A DNA stretch of 64,000 nt, from contig NZ_MAEH01000014.1 in NCBI RefSeq assembly GCF_009933135.1, positions 620,001-684,000 on the forward strand. The letters are read 5' to 3'. Source of the DNA: Candidatus Enterococcus leclercqii. Its GTDB lineage: Bacteria; Bacillota; Bacilli; Lactobacillales; Enterococcaceae. Below the pieces are notes generated by a model, which saw only the letters and a list, made by a program, of their open reading frames with translations, had not been told where the DNA came from and searched no databases. This document shows positions 46,290 to 55,152 of the stretch, piece by piece; position 1 is the stretch's first letter; each line of letters starts with the position of its first letter. The translations under genes were made by a program, and so were the position numbers.

Positions 46290-46874
46290 TTAACTCAGAT
46301 TAAAATGCTGCTTGATTGTTTGTGCACAGTCAACTGCTGAAAGCTCTGTATTGTCAATCGTCAGTGTGAAAATTTCAGGAAAGGAAGTTGCAAACTCAGC
46401 AGCCGGTAAAGATAAGCGGTAATTTTGTGCTGTGGTGAGAAGTTCATTTCGGGAAAACGCCAGATTCCGTTTGCTGGGTTTTGCAGCCAGACGATCCGGA
46501 TGCTGATTCCTTGTTAGCCGCGTGTTCAGGTCGGTGGTCAGTTGAATGAAATATACCTCTTGTTGTTCTTCTTGAAAAATAGTCGCGATATCCTGCAGAA
46601 ATTGTCGATCGTCACGGGAATCAAAATCAATCATCACCGTAAAAATCAAGTGCTCCACTAGGTTTGTTTCAGTATTTGCAGAAAATGTACGAAACAACAT
46701 TTTTCTGGTTTGATCCGACAGACGAAAAGTCTCAGGTGTATAGCCTAAAAAGTTCGCATATAAATCAATGGTCTGGTGATTGAACAAAAGTTTTCCGTCA
46801 ATCATTTTTTCCAGCTCTTTGCCGACCGTCATCTTACCGACGGCCTGCCCCCCAATTAGTACAATCAAACTCAT
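46290..46874 (-). CDS. P-loop kinase-like protein (AAA/shikimate-kinase-like)
   Basis: 194 residues. The N-terminal P-loop IGGQAVGKMTVGKEL (GxxxxGKM/T) and a following HQTIDLYANFLG fit the small nucleoside- or antibiotic-kinase-like group within P-loop NTPases. The LID-like LTRNQHPDRLAAKPSKRN is rich in Arg/Lys. Substrate unknown; it could modify a small molecule together with the GNAT protein next door, which is only a guess from position. Confidence 0.7.
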   Translation of the reverse strand: MSLIVLIGGQAVGKMTVGKELEKMIDGKLLFNHQTIDLYANFLGYTPETFRLSDQTRKMLFRTFSANTETNLVEHLIFTVMIDFDSRDDRQFLQDIATIFQEEQQEVYFIQLTTDLNTRLTRNQHPDRLAAKPSKRNLAFSRNELLTTAQNYRLSLPAAEFATSFPEIFTLTIDNTELSAVDCAQTIKQHFNLS

Positions 46875-46902
46875 TTTCGTCTCCCCTTCCCCGCTTCTTA
46901 AT

Positions 46903-48003
46903 TCATTCGGCGGCGATCTCTTTTTGCCAGCAGTTTAGTAAATAGCCGATCAGTTTTTCTTCCATTTTGGCATCACCGGCAGTTGGCATTTTCCCCTGTA
47001 ATGTTAAAGCTTTTTCTAGTAATTTTTTGGCGGCTTCCGGATCATTTTTGATCGTCTTTTCATAAATTCCTTTGATTCGATAATTTCCCATCAAGGGTTG
47101 TCGCAAAAGCTGTTGCAGTGTTTTATCCTGCCACAGCTCTGGAATTCGCAGGTCATTGGGATCAGTTAGACACAACACCGCTAACAATTCACCGGTAATC
47201 CCTGCGACAAAAACTGGAAACGCAATCTCTTCACGCTTTTGCCAAAGTTCTTCTAGTAAAACTTTGGCTTTGGTAAAATCCAAAGCTTCTAAGCTGCGGT
47301 TGACACAAATCAACTCGTGTTGGGTATTAAAATAGGTATATTCCGGCATGGGAGGAACTGGTTCGAATAATTCTGATGGGATTTGAGTATAAATTAAGCC
47401 TTGAGCAAGCAGTTCATTGACTTTCAAACTATTGTAGAGCAAGTAACGATTTTCCTGACTTCTCATGGCCAGTTGCAGGCTCTTTCCATCATTGAACTGC
47501 ATCGGAATCCCATTGGTAATAACTACGAAAAGACCAATGAAGAAAAAAATTGTACCAAAAAGCGAGCCCAGTCCCCCTAGTCCTGCGCAAAGCAAACAGG
47601 CTAACCCATTGGCCAGAATGCCACCCAGTAGATATCTTTTATATGGAAATGCTTGGGGATCATAAGCCGGTGGTGCCATCAAACACTGCCCCCCAGTCCC
47701 CATCACGCTGAAGGTCTTAAATTCCACACTGCCTTGTGCATTTCTAGCCACCATCAAATTGAAAATCCGGAAGCTGACAAAGTGATACCCGCTAAATAGC
47801 CCCAGCACTAGATGCCCACTCTCATGAATGACAATATGCAGAAAAAAAGAAAGCAACAACGATAGACCGCCGGCAATTAGCAGTCGCAAAAGACCGATAT
47901 CTTCAATCGCCAATGCCAAGTCCGGTAGAAAGCTTTGTATCGCAACACCGCCAAGTGCTCCTATAACAATAGAAATCGCTAATACAAACCAAAATCGTTT
48001 CAT
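46903..48003 (-). CDS. Membrane zinc metalloprotease-like protein (M50-like HExxH)
   Basis: 366 residues. The HESGH motif at about residues 65-69 sits inside the second hydrophobic segment (HIVIHESGHLVLGLFSGYHF), as in M50/site-2-type or FtsH-like peptidases of the CPBP/M50 kind. Three to five further hydrophobic segments follow up to about residue 185. The C-terminal half is soluble and helical (about 190-366), possibly TPR-like. It is divergent from the 48296-50091 pair. Substrate unknown; proteolysis in the membrane or a peptide-immunity role are options. Confidence 0.7.
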   Translation of the reverse strand: MKRFWFVLAISIVIGALGGVAIQSFLPDLALAIEDIGLLRLLIAGGLSLLLSFFLHIVIHESGHLVLGLFSGYHFVSFRIFNLMVARNAQGSVEFKTFSVMGTGGQCLMAPPAYDPQAFPYKRYLLGGILANGLACLLCAGLGGLGSLFGTIFFFIGLFVVITNGIPMQFNDGKSLQLAMRSQENRYLLYNSLKVNELLAQGLIYTQIPSELFEPVPPMPEYTYFNTQHELICVNRSLEALDFTKAKVLLEELWQKREEIAFPVFVAGITGELLAVLCLTDPNDLRIPELWQDKTLQQLLRQPLMGNYRIKGIYEKTIKNDPEAAKKLLEKALTLQGKMPTAGDAKMEEKLIGYLLNCWQKEIAAE

Positions 48004-48295
48004 CTAATACTCCCTACTCTCATTATCATCATGCAACCAACACAAGCTGTATATAGTTACTGAACAGTATACCAGTTTAAAAATAAAATCACACCTCATG
48101 CAAGACCAACTGTTTTCTTTTCGGCAACTGGCAACTCTTAAATTTCGTCAAATAAATACTATCTAGCTGCGAAAAACATTGAATTTTTATTATTCCATCG
48201 TTACATTGGACAGTAGCAACCGGCAGAAAAGCTATAAAAAAGGTTTTTCTCTTTTTTGGTAATCGTAATTCGTCGGGACAACAAGGAGATATAAA

Positions 48296-49219
48296 ATGGC
48301 ACATCCGTTAAGAAGTATTTTATTTGGCGGGCTAATAGTTGCAACTGTAGCGATCAGCGGCTGGTATATTTGGACCAATATGACCGACACTCAGCATGTT
48401 GCAACGGTCCAAACAGCCGTTCACGGTGCTGGACCTGCAACTGAAACACCGCAAGCAGCCGCAGCTGATAAGAAGTATGACTATAGTTTCAAAAACAAGA
48501 AGATGTTTGTTACTTACGATAAAGGGACACAATGGCAACAAGTCCCCGCAGAGATGGAGGAATTTTTTGGTGGAGAATATGAAACTGCTGCCCAAAACCA
48601 ATTACTTGCTGACAGTTTTAAAATCACTCCGGAAAAAACCGGGTTTTTAATCGTAAAAAGTGACACGACGCTTTCTTGGCTGGAGAGCACAGACGCAGGG
48701 AAAAAATGGCAGGAATATCCGATACTCTCTCCTACAGCCGGCGTTCGCTTCCGTAAAATCCAATTTTTTGACAATGGCTTTGTGGCAGTATTTGCTTCTG
48801 GCGGTCGTGTCATGAGTCAAGAAGGCTGTAGTGTTGCTGTTAGTCATGATGACGGTCACACTTGGCAGAAGATGGCTGCTGACGGTTTGGAGCTTGGTTC
48901 TTTGGTAACAGCAGCGACCTTTGTGGATGAAAATCAAGCTTTTGTCAGTCGCAAAACACAACTGCTGGTTTCTAAGGATGGCGGTCAACATTTTTCAGAA
49001 GCAAAGCTAAATGTTCCTGAACAATATGAAAAAATCTTTCTTTGGCCGGAAGCTCCTACAAAAGAAGCAGATGGCACCCTCTCTGTCTTGGTGAACCAAG
49101 GAGATCTCGGAGACTATCGTGGCGGTCAGGTAAAGGGGCGATTTGAATCAAAAGACGGTGGCTATACTTTTGATTTTGTGGCAGAAGTCGAACAACAAAC
49201 GGAGGTGGTCCCAGGATGA
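48296..49219 (+). CDS. Membrane-anchored protein with BNR/YCF48-like repeats
   Basis: 307 residues. One N-terminal hydrophobic helix (residues 7-26, ILFGGLIVATVAISGWYIWT) is followed by an Ala/Thr-rich spacer and an extracellular domain. That domain has at least four Asp-box-like repeats: YDKGTQWQQ, TDAGKKWQE, HDDGHTWQK and KDGGQHFSE, with SKDGGYTFD as a fifth. Such S/D-x-G-x-x-W repeats build beta-propellers. AAGGAG lies before the ATG. It overlaps the next gene by 4 bases. Function unknown. Confidence 0.72.
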   Translation: MAHPLRSILFGGLIVATVAISGWYIWTNMTDTQHVATVQTAVHGAGPATETPQAAAADKKYDYSFKNKKMFVTYDKGTQWQQVPAEMEEFFGGEYETAAQNQLLADSFKITPEKTGFLIVKSDTTLSWLESTDAGKKWQEYPILSPTAGVRFRKIQFFDNGFVAVFASGGRVMSQEGCSVAVSHDDGHTWQKMAADGLELGSLVTAATFVDENQAFVSRKTQLLVSKDGGQHFSEAKLNVPEQYEKIFLWPEAPTKEADGTLSVLVNQGDLGDYRGGQVKGRFESKDGGYTFDFVAEVEQQTEVVPG

Positions 49220-50091
49220 AAAAAACAGTAAAAATTTTCGCTAACATATGTACCCTCCTCGCTGTACTGCTATTACTTGCCCAAGGATGTTATTTGTTCG
49301 TTGCTCATCGTTACGACATTCACTATATCTACGACAGCCTGTTTTTTGTTATCAACTGCTTCATTCTGTTGTTTGCTTTTTTAGGATTTGTTCCGTATGT
49401 GAAAACCAAACGTCCACTTATCGTATTGGCAGGTTTTCTGCTAATTTTTCAAGGGAGTGTCTTGTTTGTGGGAATGGATCACCAAGTCGTCGCTTCTTCC
49501 AGCCCGAAAGAAACCAATACCTTCATGTTAAGAATTGACAAGCGCACAGGCTTTGCTGCTTACCAACGAAATCTCTATTACCAATGGCCGCAGGTGCAAG
49601 CTTTTCTGCCTAAGCCGACTCTCAATAATGGGTACTTGACTTTCTCAACCGATGCGGAGCAACTGGCGTATCCGGTAGGTTCAGCTTATAAGATTGATTG
49701 GCCGACTGAAGAGATGGCAGTCTTTAGCTACCAGACACAAGACGGCGGGAATGCCCAATTTATTCGTTCTTACAGTGCAGATGCCGCGTACCCTGTAGAA
49801 ACCGGTCTTTCACCGGCAATCATTGGCAACTGGCAATCAACTGATGGCAACTCCCAGCTGAAAGCCCAGGGAAATCCTTACTTACTGACAATCGGTGACC
49901 AAGAGCTCACTTTGAATCCTAGCTATCAAATCAGCTTTTCTCAATTTGCTTCCGTTTATACAGATGCGCAAGGCAATGCCCTCTGTGCACTGATCTTGAA
50001 TAGCTCAAAAGATAAATTGACGATCATCCCAGCCGATCCAAAACAAGCAGATAAGAGCGACACGCTAAATCGGCTGACAGACCCTTTATAA
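49216..50091 (+). CDS. Membrane protein with large outer domain, unknown
   Basis: 291 residues. Three hydrophobic helices at the N-terminus (about 10-30, 38-58 and 66-86) are followed by an outer domain of about 200 residues with several Tyr/Gln-rich beta-like stretches (YLTFSTDAEQLAYPVG). It starts within the stop of the propeller gene (ATGA) and has GGAGG in front, so the two are made together and may form a complex. I do not recognise a family. Confidence 0.6.
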   Translation: MKKTVKIFANICTLLAVLLLLAQGCYLFVAHRYDIHYIYDSLFFVINCFILLFAFLGFVPYVKTKRPLIVLAGFLLIFQGSVLFVGMDHQVVASSSPKETNTFMLRIDKRTGFAAYQRNLYYQWPQVQAFLPKPTLNNGYLTFSTDAEQLAYPVGSAYKIDWPTEEMAVFSYQTQDGGNAQFIRSYSADAAYPVETGLSPAIIGNWQSTDGNSQLKAQGNPYLLTIGDQELTLNPSYQISFSQFASVYTDAQGNALCALILNSSKDKLTIIPADPKQADKSDTLNRLTDPL

Positions 50092-50097
50092 ATAAGA

Positions 50098-50152
50098 CAA
50101 AAAACGAACTGACGAATCCCCACACTAAAGGGGACAGTCAGTTCGTTTTTTG
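50098..50152. terminator. Bidirectional terminator
   Basis: AAAAAACGAACTGAC with inner CCCC pairs with GGGG and GTCAGTTCGTTTTTT. It lies between the converging 49216 and 51132 units. Confidence 0.9.
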
Positions 50153-50199
50153 TTGCACTAAGGGAGTATGGGCACGCGCACCTTGAGAATTAGGCTGCG

Positions 50200-51132
50200 T
50201 CAAGAGCTGCTCTTGTTCTCCAGCAATCGGCTGATTGTTTCTAAATGATGCATGATGGAAGCTTTTCGCAAAATTCCCATCCCCGGAAAGCGCTCTTCTT
50301 GATAAGCTGTGAGCAAAAGTTGCAAACCTTGCGTGATTGGGACTGCTTCTCTAAAAGAGCCAGTCTCAGAAAGAAAAAAGTGTTGTGTTTCAGCCATCAT
50401 CAGCAAAAACTTGTCTTTTTGTGTTCGTTGCAAATCTTCTGGGTCTGGCGGTGAGACAAAGTGACGCATCCACACCGTCTCGTTCGTATCAAGATAGCTC
50501 AGGTGCAAACTCAAATCTCTATCCGGGTATCCTTGTTCATAATAAATCCGACTATCTGTCAAAAAATCACTGAAGTCAGTGTCCCCTCTTCCACTATTGA
50601 TCCGAAACACCTCCGGGGGGGCTTCTCGATAGTAGCTGTTTCGTGGTAAGCGAAGAAAAGGATCGTGGGAAAGAATCAATTTTTGCGAAGTCTTCAATAA
50701 CCGCAAGATGCGAAATTCCGGTACTGCTAAAAAACACCCCTGCTGGATAGCTTCCGGATCCGACTCTTTCAATGGCGCTGCTGATTCAGCAATCCATAGT
50801 ATCGGTGATTTTTCGTGATCATTATTGCTTAAAACTTCCTGACTAGTGATGGCCTCAGTTACGATGTGGCTGCGATGCCCAGTTGCAAGAAGAGCTAGCT
50901 CCGCGAGGCCGTCGGTTGTCAAAAAATCGCCAGCTCGCGGGTTGTCAATCAGATAAAAAGGATGCGCCTTGTCTTCTAATAGCGCCAAGGTCTGAAAAAG
51001 AGTCTTTGATTTTTTTACCGGTTCAATCACCGGGATGACGTTTTTTGATAAATGACCGGCTTTGACCAGTTCTTTTAATGCCAATAAGTCAAATTGCTTT
51101 CCCCGTAAATAGGGATAATAATGGGGGCTCAT
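50200..51132 (-). CDS. sce7725-like / phage T4 beta-protein-like protein
   Basis: 310 residues, soluble. The start YYPYLRGKQFDLLALKEL, followed by NVIPVIEPVKKSKTLFQTL, is the signature I remember for the sce7725 family, which is related to the Beta_protein (T4 beta) family and predicted as a barrel. The family has no established activity and often sits beside a small PD-(D/E)XK-like protein (sce7726). Here it is coupled by a 4-base overlap to the 51129 gene, which looks like such a nuclease fold. A defence or phage-related role is an inference from this pairing. Confidence 0.72.
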   Translation of the reverse strand: MSPHYYPYLRGKQFDLLALKELVKAGHLSKNVIPVIEPVKKSKTLFQTLALLEDKAHPFYLIDNPRAGDFLTTDGLAELALLATGHRSHIVTEAITSQEVLSNNDHEKSPILWIAESAAPLKESDPEAIQQGCFLAVPEFRILRLLKTSQKLILSHDPFLRLPRNSYYREAPPEVFRINSGRGDTDFSDFLTDSRIYYEQGYPDRDLSLHLSYLDTNETVWMRHFVSPPDPEDLQRTQKDKFLLMMAETQHFFLSETGSFREAVPITQGLQLLLTAYQEERFPGMGILRKASIMHHLETISRLLENKSSS

Positions 51133-51809
51133 AGGTCCTGCTCCGATGTCGCTTTACTTTCAGAAAGCTCTTGGTAGGCTTCTTTTAAAGCCTCTAATTC
51201 TTCTTTTAAAGCTTCGACTGCTTTCTCCTGGGTCTCGGCAATAAAACGGTCATAGTAGTTGATCCCACCGCCGTACAGGTCATACTCGGGCTGCCGCCGC
51301 TTCAATTCCTTGTACAATTGGTCGGTACTGAAAACCCGCACCCCACGCTCTGTTTGTTTGGCTTTGCCAACTTCGCGGGCTTGGGCAGTAATCAGACGAT
51401 AGATCAGATCTTGCTGATTTACCTGTAGATCTTGACGATGGGCCTTTTTCTCGGAGACCAAGTAACCCGGCGTGCTGTGATTGTCTGGATCAGCATAGCT
51501 ATGATAGGTAAAGACACCGACCTCTGCCGGAATTTCTGAAATCACTTGCTGATAAAGAGCTGCTGGCAAGACAAAGTAATTGTAGTGACCTACAAATGAC
51601 AGCTTGGCATGGGAACGAAAATCACTTTTGGTCACTTTCAGCTCAAAACAGCGCCATTCAAAGGTTCGATCCGGTAAAATCCGTAAACTTAACGTGTCAA
51701 CGATTCCCAAATCGTTGGGCATTCCCACTTCTTCTACGACAGCCTCCCCTTTTTCCCGGCAGTAAGCATACAAAGTTTCTTCCAGTTGCATCGTTAACGG
51801 TGTCTTCAT
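51129..51809 (-). CDS. PD-(D/E)XK-like nuclease-fold protein with C-terminal coiled coil
   Basis: 226 residues. Asp38 (GIVDTLSLRI) followed by Glu56-Leu-Lys58 (RCFELKVTKSDF) fits the catalytic D...ExK pattern of PD-(D/E)XK nucleases, and the strand SFVGHYNYFVLPAAL fits the next core element. The middle resembles MmcB-like nucleases. The last 40 residues (AVEALKEELEALKEAYQEL) form a coiled coil that may bind its partner. GGAGAG precedes the ATG. It is the first gene of a two-gene unit with the sce7725-like gene. Whether it cuts DNA or RNA is unknown. Confidence 0.68.
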   Translation of the reverse strand: MKTPLTMQLEETLYAYCREKGEAVVEEVGMPNDLGIVDTLSLRILPDRTFEWRCFELKVTKSDFRSHAKLSFVGHYNYFVLPAALYQQVISEIPAEVGVFTYHSYADPDNHSTPGYLVSEKKAHRQDLQVNQQDLIYRLITAQAREVGKAKQTERGVRVFSTDQLYKELKRRQPEYDLYGGGINYYDRFIAETQEKAVEALKEELEALKEAYQELSESKATSEQDL

Positions 51810-51905
51810 GAGTCTCTCCTATCGCCTTTACTCTTATGGCCAAAATTTATGTACATCATTCAAAAGCTGAGCAAGTCACTTTTTACAGCTTTCGACTAGA
51901 CAGTA

Positions 51906-51938
51906 AACAACCGTCTCTTCGCAGAAACGGCTGTTGTA
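51906..51938 (-). terminator. Terminator after the 51989 gene
   Basis: ACAACAGCCGT pairs with ACGGTTGT on the minus strand with a small mismatch. The U-tract is weak (TTTACTG). Confidence 0.45.
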
Positions 51939-51988
51939 CTGCTTATTATCTATAATAGAACAAACATTCGCATCTGGCTAGATGCTGC

Positions 51989-52333
51989 TTAACGACTTAA
52001 CAAATATTGAATATCTGCCAACAGCCCTGGAAGATCTTTTTGGTCTTCCAGCAGCAGAGTCAACGTTTCAGTTGGTGTCTGCAAAGTAATTGCCTCCTCT
52101 GCTTCAAAGACTTGCACTTGCTCTTTTTTTAATAGAACTTTGGAAAAGTCATCCAGTGAGACATTTGGAGTCACCACATACACCCTTTGATCAGAGATAA
52201 AGACAAAGCGCTGATCGGTGGTTTCCTGCATGACAAAATTCATCAGTTCCTCTTCTGTCATAATCTCATCTGCATAAGCTTGTAGCAGTAAAAACTGCTG
52301 GGGTTTGGTGAAGAGCGTAAAAAAATCAGCCAT
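51989..52333 (-). CDS. Small acidic protein of unknown function (114 aa)
   Basis: 114 residues, soluble, acidic. MADFFTLFTKPQQFLLLQAYADEIMTEEEL and a Leu-rich C-terminus (TLTLLLEDQKDLPGLLADIQ) suggest a mixed helix/strand domain. A purine-rich site, AAGAAGGAAAC, precedes the ATG. I cannot assign a family. It lies alone between the PD-(D/E)XK gene and the HIT gene on the same strand. Confidence 0.55.
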   Translation of the reverse strand: MADFFTLFTKPQQFLLLQAYADEIMTEEELMNFVMQETTDQRFVFISDQRVYVVTPNVSLDDFSKVLLKKEQVQVFEAEEAITLQTPTETLTLLLEDQKDLPGLLADIQYLLSR

Positions 52334-52496
52334 GATTCGTTTCCTTCTTTCTGATTTGCTGATAAAGACGTGTCCGGTTCCGGTATTCTTCTCTATGGTG
52401 CCACAATTTCCATAAAAAAGCGAAAATCTCGTAAGGCAGAGATGAAAAGCAGTGGAGACAAGGCTGTTTTACTTCTCCAACGATGGCAGTTTCAGG

Positions 52497-52874
52497 TCAA
52501 TCAGAAAAGCAGTCATTCATTTTCTTTGGCACTGCGCCTCGTATTCCTCCTTTGGGATGTGCTGTATCGCCGAAATAGCGGGGAATTAGGTGGCAGTGGC
52601 AATGAAAGATTGTTTGACCGGCTACTTCTCCACAGTTAAACCCAATATTGTAGCCTTCTGGATGATAGGTTGTCTCTAAAAGTGCCTTTCCTTTGATTAG
52701 CAGGTCATCGATTGCTAATTTTTCTTCGACACTGAGAGCAAAATAATCAATTTTGTGAGCTTTTGGGATAATCAGCAAGTGTCCTGAGGTGACTGGGTTG
52801 GTATCATAAAAGCCCAGTGCCAATTCATTTTCTAAAATTGGTGTCAGTTCAGATGAACAAAAGGGACAGTTCAT
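52497..52874 (-). CDS. HIT family protein
   Basis: 125 residues. The histidine triad is FHCHCHLIPRY (HxHxH), preceded by NCGEVAGQT; an N-terminal CPFC zinc-binding pair and GHLLIIPKAH match HIT hydrolases of nucleotide conjugates. GAAAGGAG stands before the ATG. The C-terminus after the triad is short (KGGIRGAVPKKMND), which suits the group. Substrate unknown. Confidence 0.88.
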   Translation of the reverse strand: MNCPFCSSELTPILENELALGFYDTNPVTSGHLLIIPKAHKIDYFALSVEEKLAIDDLLIKGKALLETTYHPEGYNIGFNCGEVAGQTIFHCHCHLIPRYFGDTAHPKGGIRGAVPKKMNDCFSD

Positions 52875-52965
52875 TATTGTAACCAGCTCCTTTCTATATT
52901 CATAGATCTAATCCGAGACGCTTAAATGTCAAAGTTATTGAAGATGTCTATCACAAGCCGGCTGC

Positions 52966-53012
52966 TAAAAGAGGACTCCCTAAGCAGCTTCCCAGCTGTT
53001 CAACGGAGTCCT
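52966..53012 (-). terminator. Terminator of the Gfo/Idh-epimerase-ThuA operon
   Basis: On the minus strand AGGACTCC pairs with GGAGTCCT, with an inner AGCT pair, followed by CTTTT. Confidence 0.82.
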
Positions 53013-53022
53013 ATCTTAACGA

Positions 53023-54060
53023 TTATTTACGACCTTCAACGATTTCAAAAATATGATCGATTAATTCCATCACTTTCAAAACCTGTTCGTTTTTCACTAT
53101 CGGCTGAGCACCTGTTGTCACTACATCAAAGAAGTTTTGATAGAAGCTTTGAGAAAGGTTGCTCCCTTGTGGCAGAGGTAACGTTTCGGTGGCTTCTTCA
53201 GAAGGAGGTGCCATTGTTTTGGTCAGTCCCACACCCGCTTGAATCGGTGTCGGTGCCGCAACATCTGCATTGGTGGCAACTACCATTTTACCGGAAAGAT
53301 CCCAATCGGTAATCTCAGCAGTCCCCTTTGTCCCTTTGAGGTACCAGCGCGGCAATTTGATATAATTGGAAGTTCCTACTTCGGTAATCACCCGCAGTCC
53401 GTTTTCAAAAGTCAGATAGGTGATATAGCCATCATCACATTCTTCGCCCAGAATATAGCTAAAGTCAGCAGTAACCGATTGTAATGGGCTGTCTACCAAC
53501 CACATGATTTGATCCAAAAGGTGGATGCCCCAGTCTAAAAGCATACCGCCGCCGTGTTGTTTCAAACGGCGCCAGTCTCCGGGAATTCCGTTTGCCCCGT
53601 GAACACGAGACTCAATTTGGAACAAGTCGCCAATTTCACCAGATTCCCACAGTTCTTTGACAATCAAAAAGTCCGGGTCCCAGCGCCGATTTTGATGAAC
53701 CATAAAAATTCTGCCGGTTTTCTCAGCGACTGCCATAATCTCACGCAATTCAGCAGCATTCATTGCAACCGGTTTTTCGCAAACTACGTGTTTCCCTGCC
53801 TCCAAAGCAGCAATTGCAATTTCTTTGTGGCTATCATTAGGGGTTGCAATCAAGACACAATCAATAGACGGATCAGAAAGCAATGCTGAGCGATCTTGGT
53901 AGGCTTTCAACCCTTTTTGAGTTGCTAATGTCCGACGATCGTCTTTAATATCATAAATGCCGACAATCTCAAACAGATCCTTTTCAGTAGGCAGGAGGTG
54001 CTCCAGATGATATGAACCCATCCCACCGTAGCCGATAGCTGCCAATTTCAGTTTATTCAT
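53023..54060 (-). CDS. Gfo/Idh/MocA family oxidoreductase (second)
   Basis: 345 residues. The N-terminal NAD(P)-binding domain has IGYGGMGSYHLEHLL and the CEKPVAMNAAEL motif, whose Lys is the catalytic base of the family. The C-terminal alpha/beta domain has GMLLDWGIHLLDQIMWL with the conserved Asp/His. Members oxidise sugars or inositols, often to 3-keto forms. It is the last gene of a five-gene operon and differs clearly from the first oxidoreductase, suggesting two distinct redox steps. Confidence 0.88.
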   Translation of the reverse strand: MNKLKLAAIGYGGMGSYHLEHLLPTEKDLFEIVGIYDIKDDRRTLATQKGLKAYQDRSALLSDPSIDCVLIATPNDSHKEIAIAALEAGKHVVCEKPVAMNAAELREIMAVAEKTGRIFMVHQNRRWDPDFLIVKELWESGEIGDLFQIESRVHGANGIPGDWRRLKQHGGGMLLDWGIHLLDQIMWLVDSPLQSVTADFSYILGEECDDGYITYLTFENGLRVITEVGTSNYIKLPRWYLKGTKGTAEITDWDLSGKMVVATNADVAAPTPIQAGVGLTKTMAPPSEEATETLPLPQGSNLSQSFYQNFFDVVTTGAQPIVKNEQVLKVMELIDHIFEIVEGRK

Positions 54061-54104
54061 AGTTGTTCACTCGATTTCTTAATAGATTTTATTGCTGGTA
54101 TATT

Positions 54105-55073
54105 CTATGCCCACCACATACCAGAAGGTTGCTCTTGAATCATAACAGAACGCAAATTCGTGATTGCCCGGTTCAGGCCTTCATCCACTGACATGATCGG
54201 ATCCTCGTGTTCGATACTCAGTACATAGTCGTAACCGTAAATCCGCAAGGCACTGATAATATCAGACCAAACTTTCAAATCGTGGCCGCAACCTACCGAA
54301 CGGAAAGTCCATGCACGGGTTTTCACGTTGTCGTATGGTTGCATATCTGTCAACCCATGCATGTTGATATTGTCTTGATCCAGGTACGTATCCTTGGCAT
54401 GGAAATGATGAATAGCACCGGCTTCTCCTAAAATCTTAACTGCTGCAACCGGATCAATTCCTTGCCACCATAAATGACTAGGATCCAGATTACAACCTAT
54501 GGCCTTGCCGGCTGCATCGCGCAGCTTCAACATGGTGTAAGGGGTGTGGGCCAAAAAGCCCCCGTGAAGTTCAATCCCGATTTTGACACCAGCAGCCTCT
54601 GCCTCGGTATTAATCTGCTTCCAATAAGGAATCAGTTTTTGCTCCCATTGATAGTTGTAATTGTCTTCGTACTCTGTTGGCCAAGGCAATGTAGGCCAGT
54701 TTACCTGAGTATCTGTCGGATTGCCGCCGGAGATGCCGGAAAAACCATTGACCACTGGTACATTCATCAAGCTGGCTAATTTGATGGTCTTTTTAAGCAG
54801 TTCATCGGCTTCTTTGGCTGTTTCCACTATCGGTGAAATAGGATTATTGTGACAGCTAAGAGCAGAAATTTCCAACCCTTTGTCCGCTAATTTGGCTAAA
54901 TACTCTTTACGTGCGTCAGAAGAAGCCAGTAGTTCATCAATTTTCAAATGGGCATCTCCGGGGGAACCACCAGTGCCGATTTCCACAGTTTGCAGTCCTT
55001 TACTTGCTACCATCGCAATCATTTCTTCAAATGACAGTTGATTAAATAAAGGGGTAAATACACCTAATTTCAT
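54105..55073 (-). CDS. Sugar phosphate isomerase/epimerase TIM barrel (322 aa)
   Basis: 322 residues of the AP-endonuclease-2-type TIM barrel. Metal-binding positions are visible in IGIELHGGFLAH, CNLDPSHLWWQGID, HFHAKDTYLD and LSIEHEDPIMS. The length above 300 suits inositol dehydratase/isomerase-like members (IolE/IolH relatives). It stands between the ThuA-like gene and the last oxidoreductase. Isomerisation of a keto-sugar made by the Gfo/Idh enzymes is inferred. Confidence 0.86.
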   Translation of the reverse strand: MKLGVFTPLFNQLSFEEMIAMVASKGLQTVEIGTGGSPGDAHLKIDELLASSDARKEYLAKLADKGLEISALSCHNNPISPIVETAKEADELLKKTIKLASLMNVPVVNGFSGISGGNPTDTQVNWPTLPWPTEYEDNYNYQWEQKLIPYWKQINTEAEAAGVKIGIELHGGFLAHTPYTMLKLRDAAGKAIGCNLDPSHLWWQGIDPVAAVKILGEAGAIHHFHAKDTYLDQDNINMHGLTDMQPYDNVKTRAWTFRSVGCGHDLKVWSDIISALRIYGYDYVLSIEHEDPIMSVDEGLNRAITNLRSVMIQEQPSGMWWA

Positions 55074-55152
55074 AATTTGAGACTCCTTTTTTGTTTGTCG
55101 TTAAGCTTTCCGCTTTGTCTTTCATGAGGAAATCAAGAACATCGCTGAAAAA

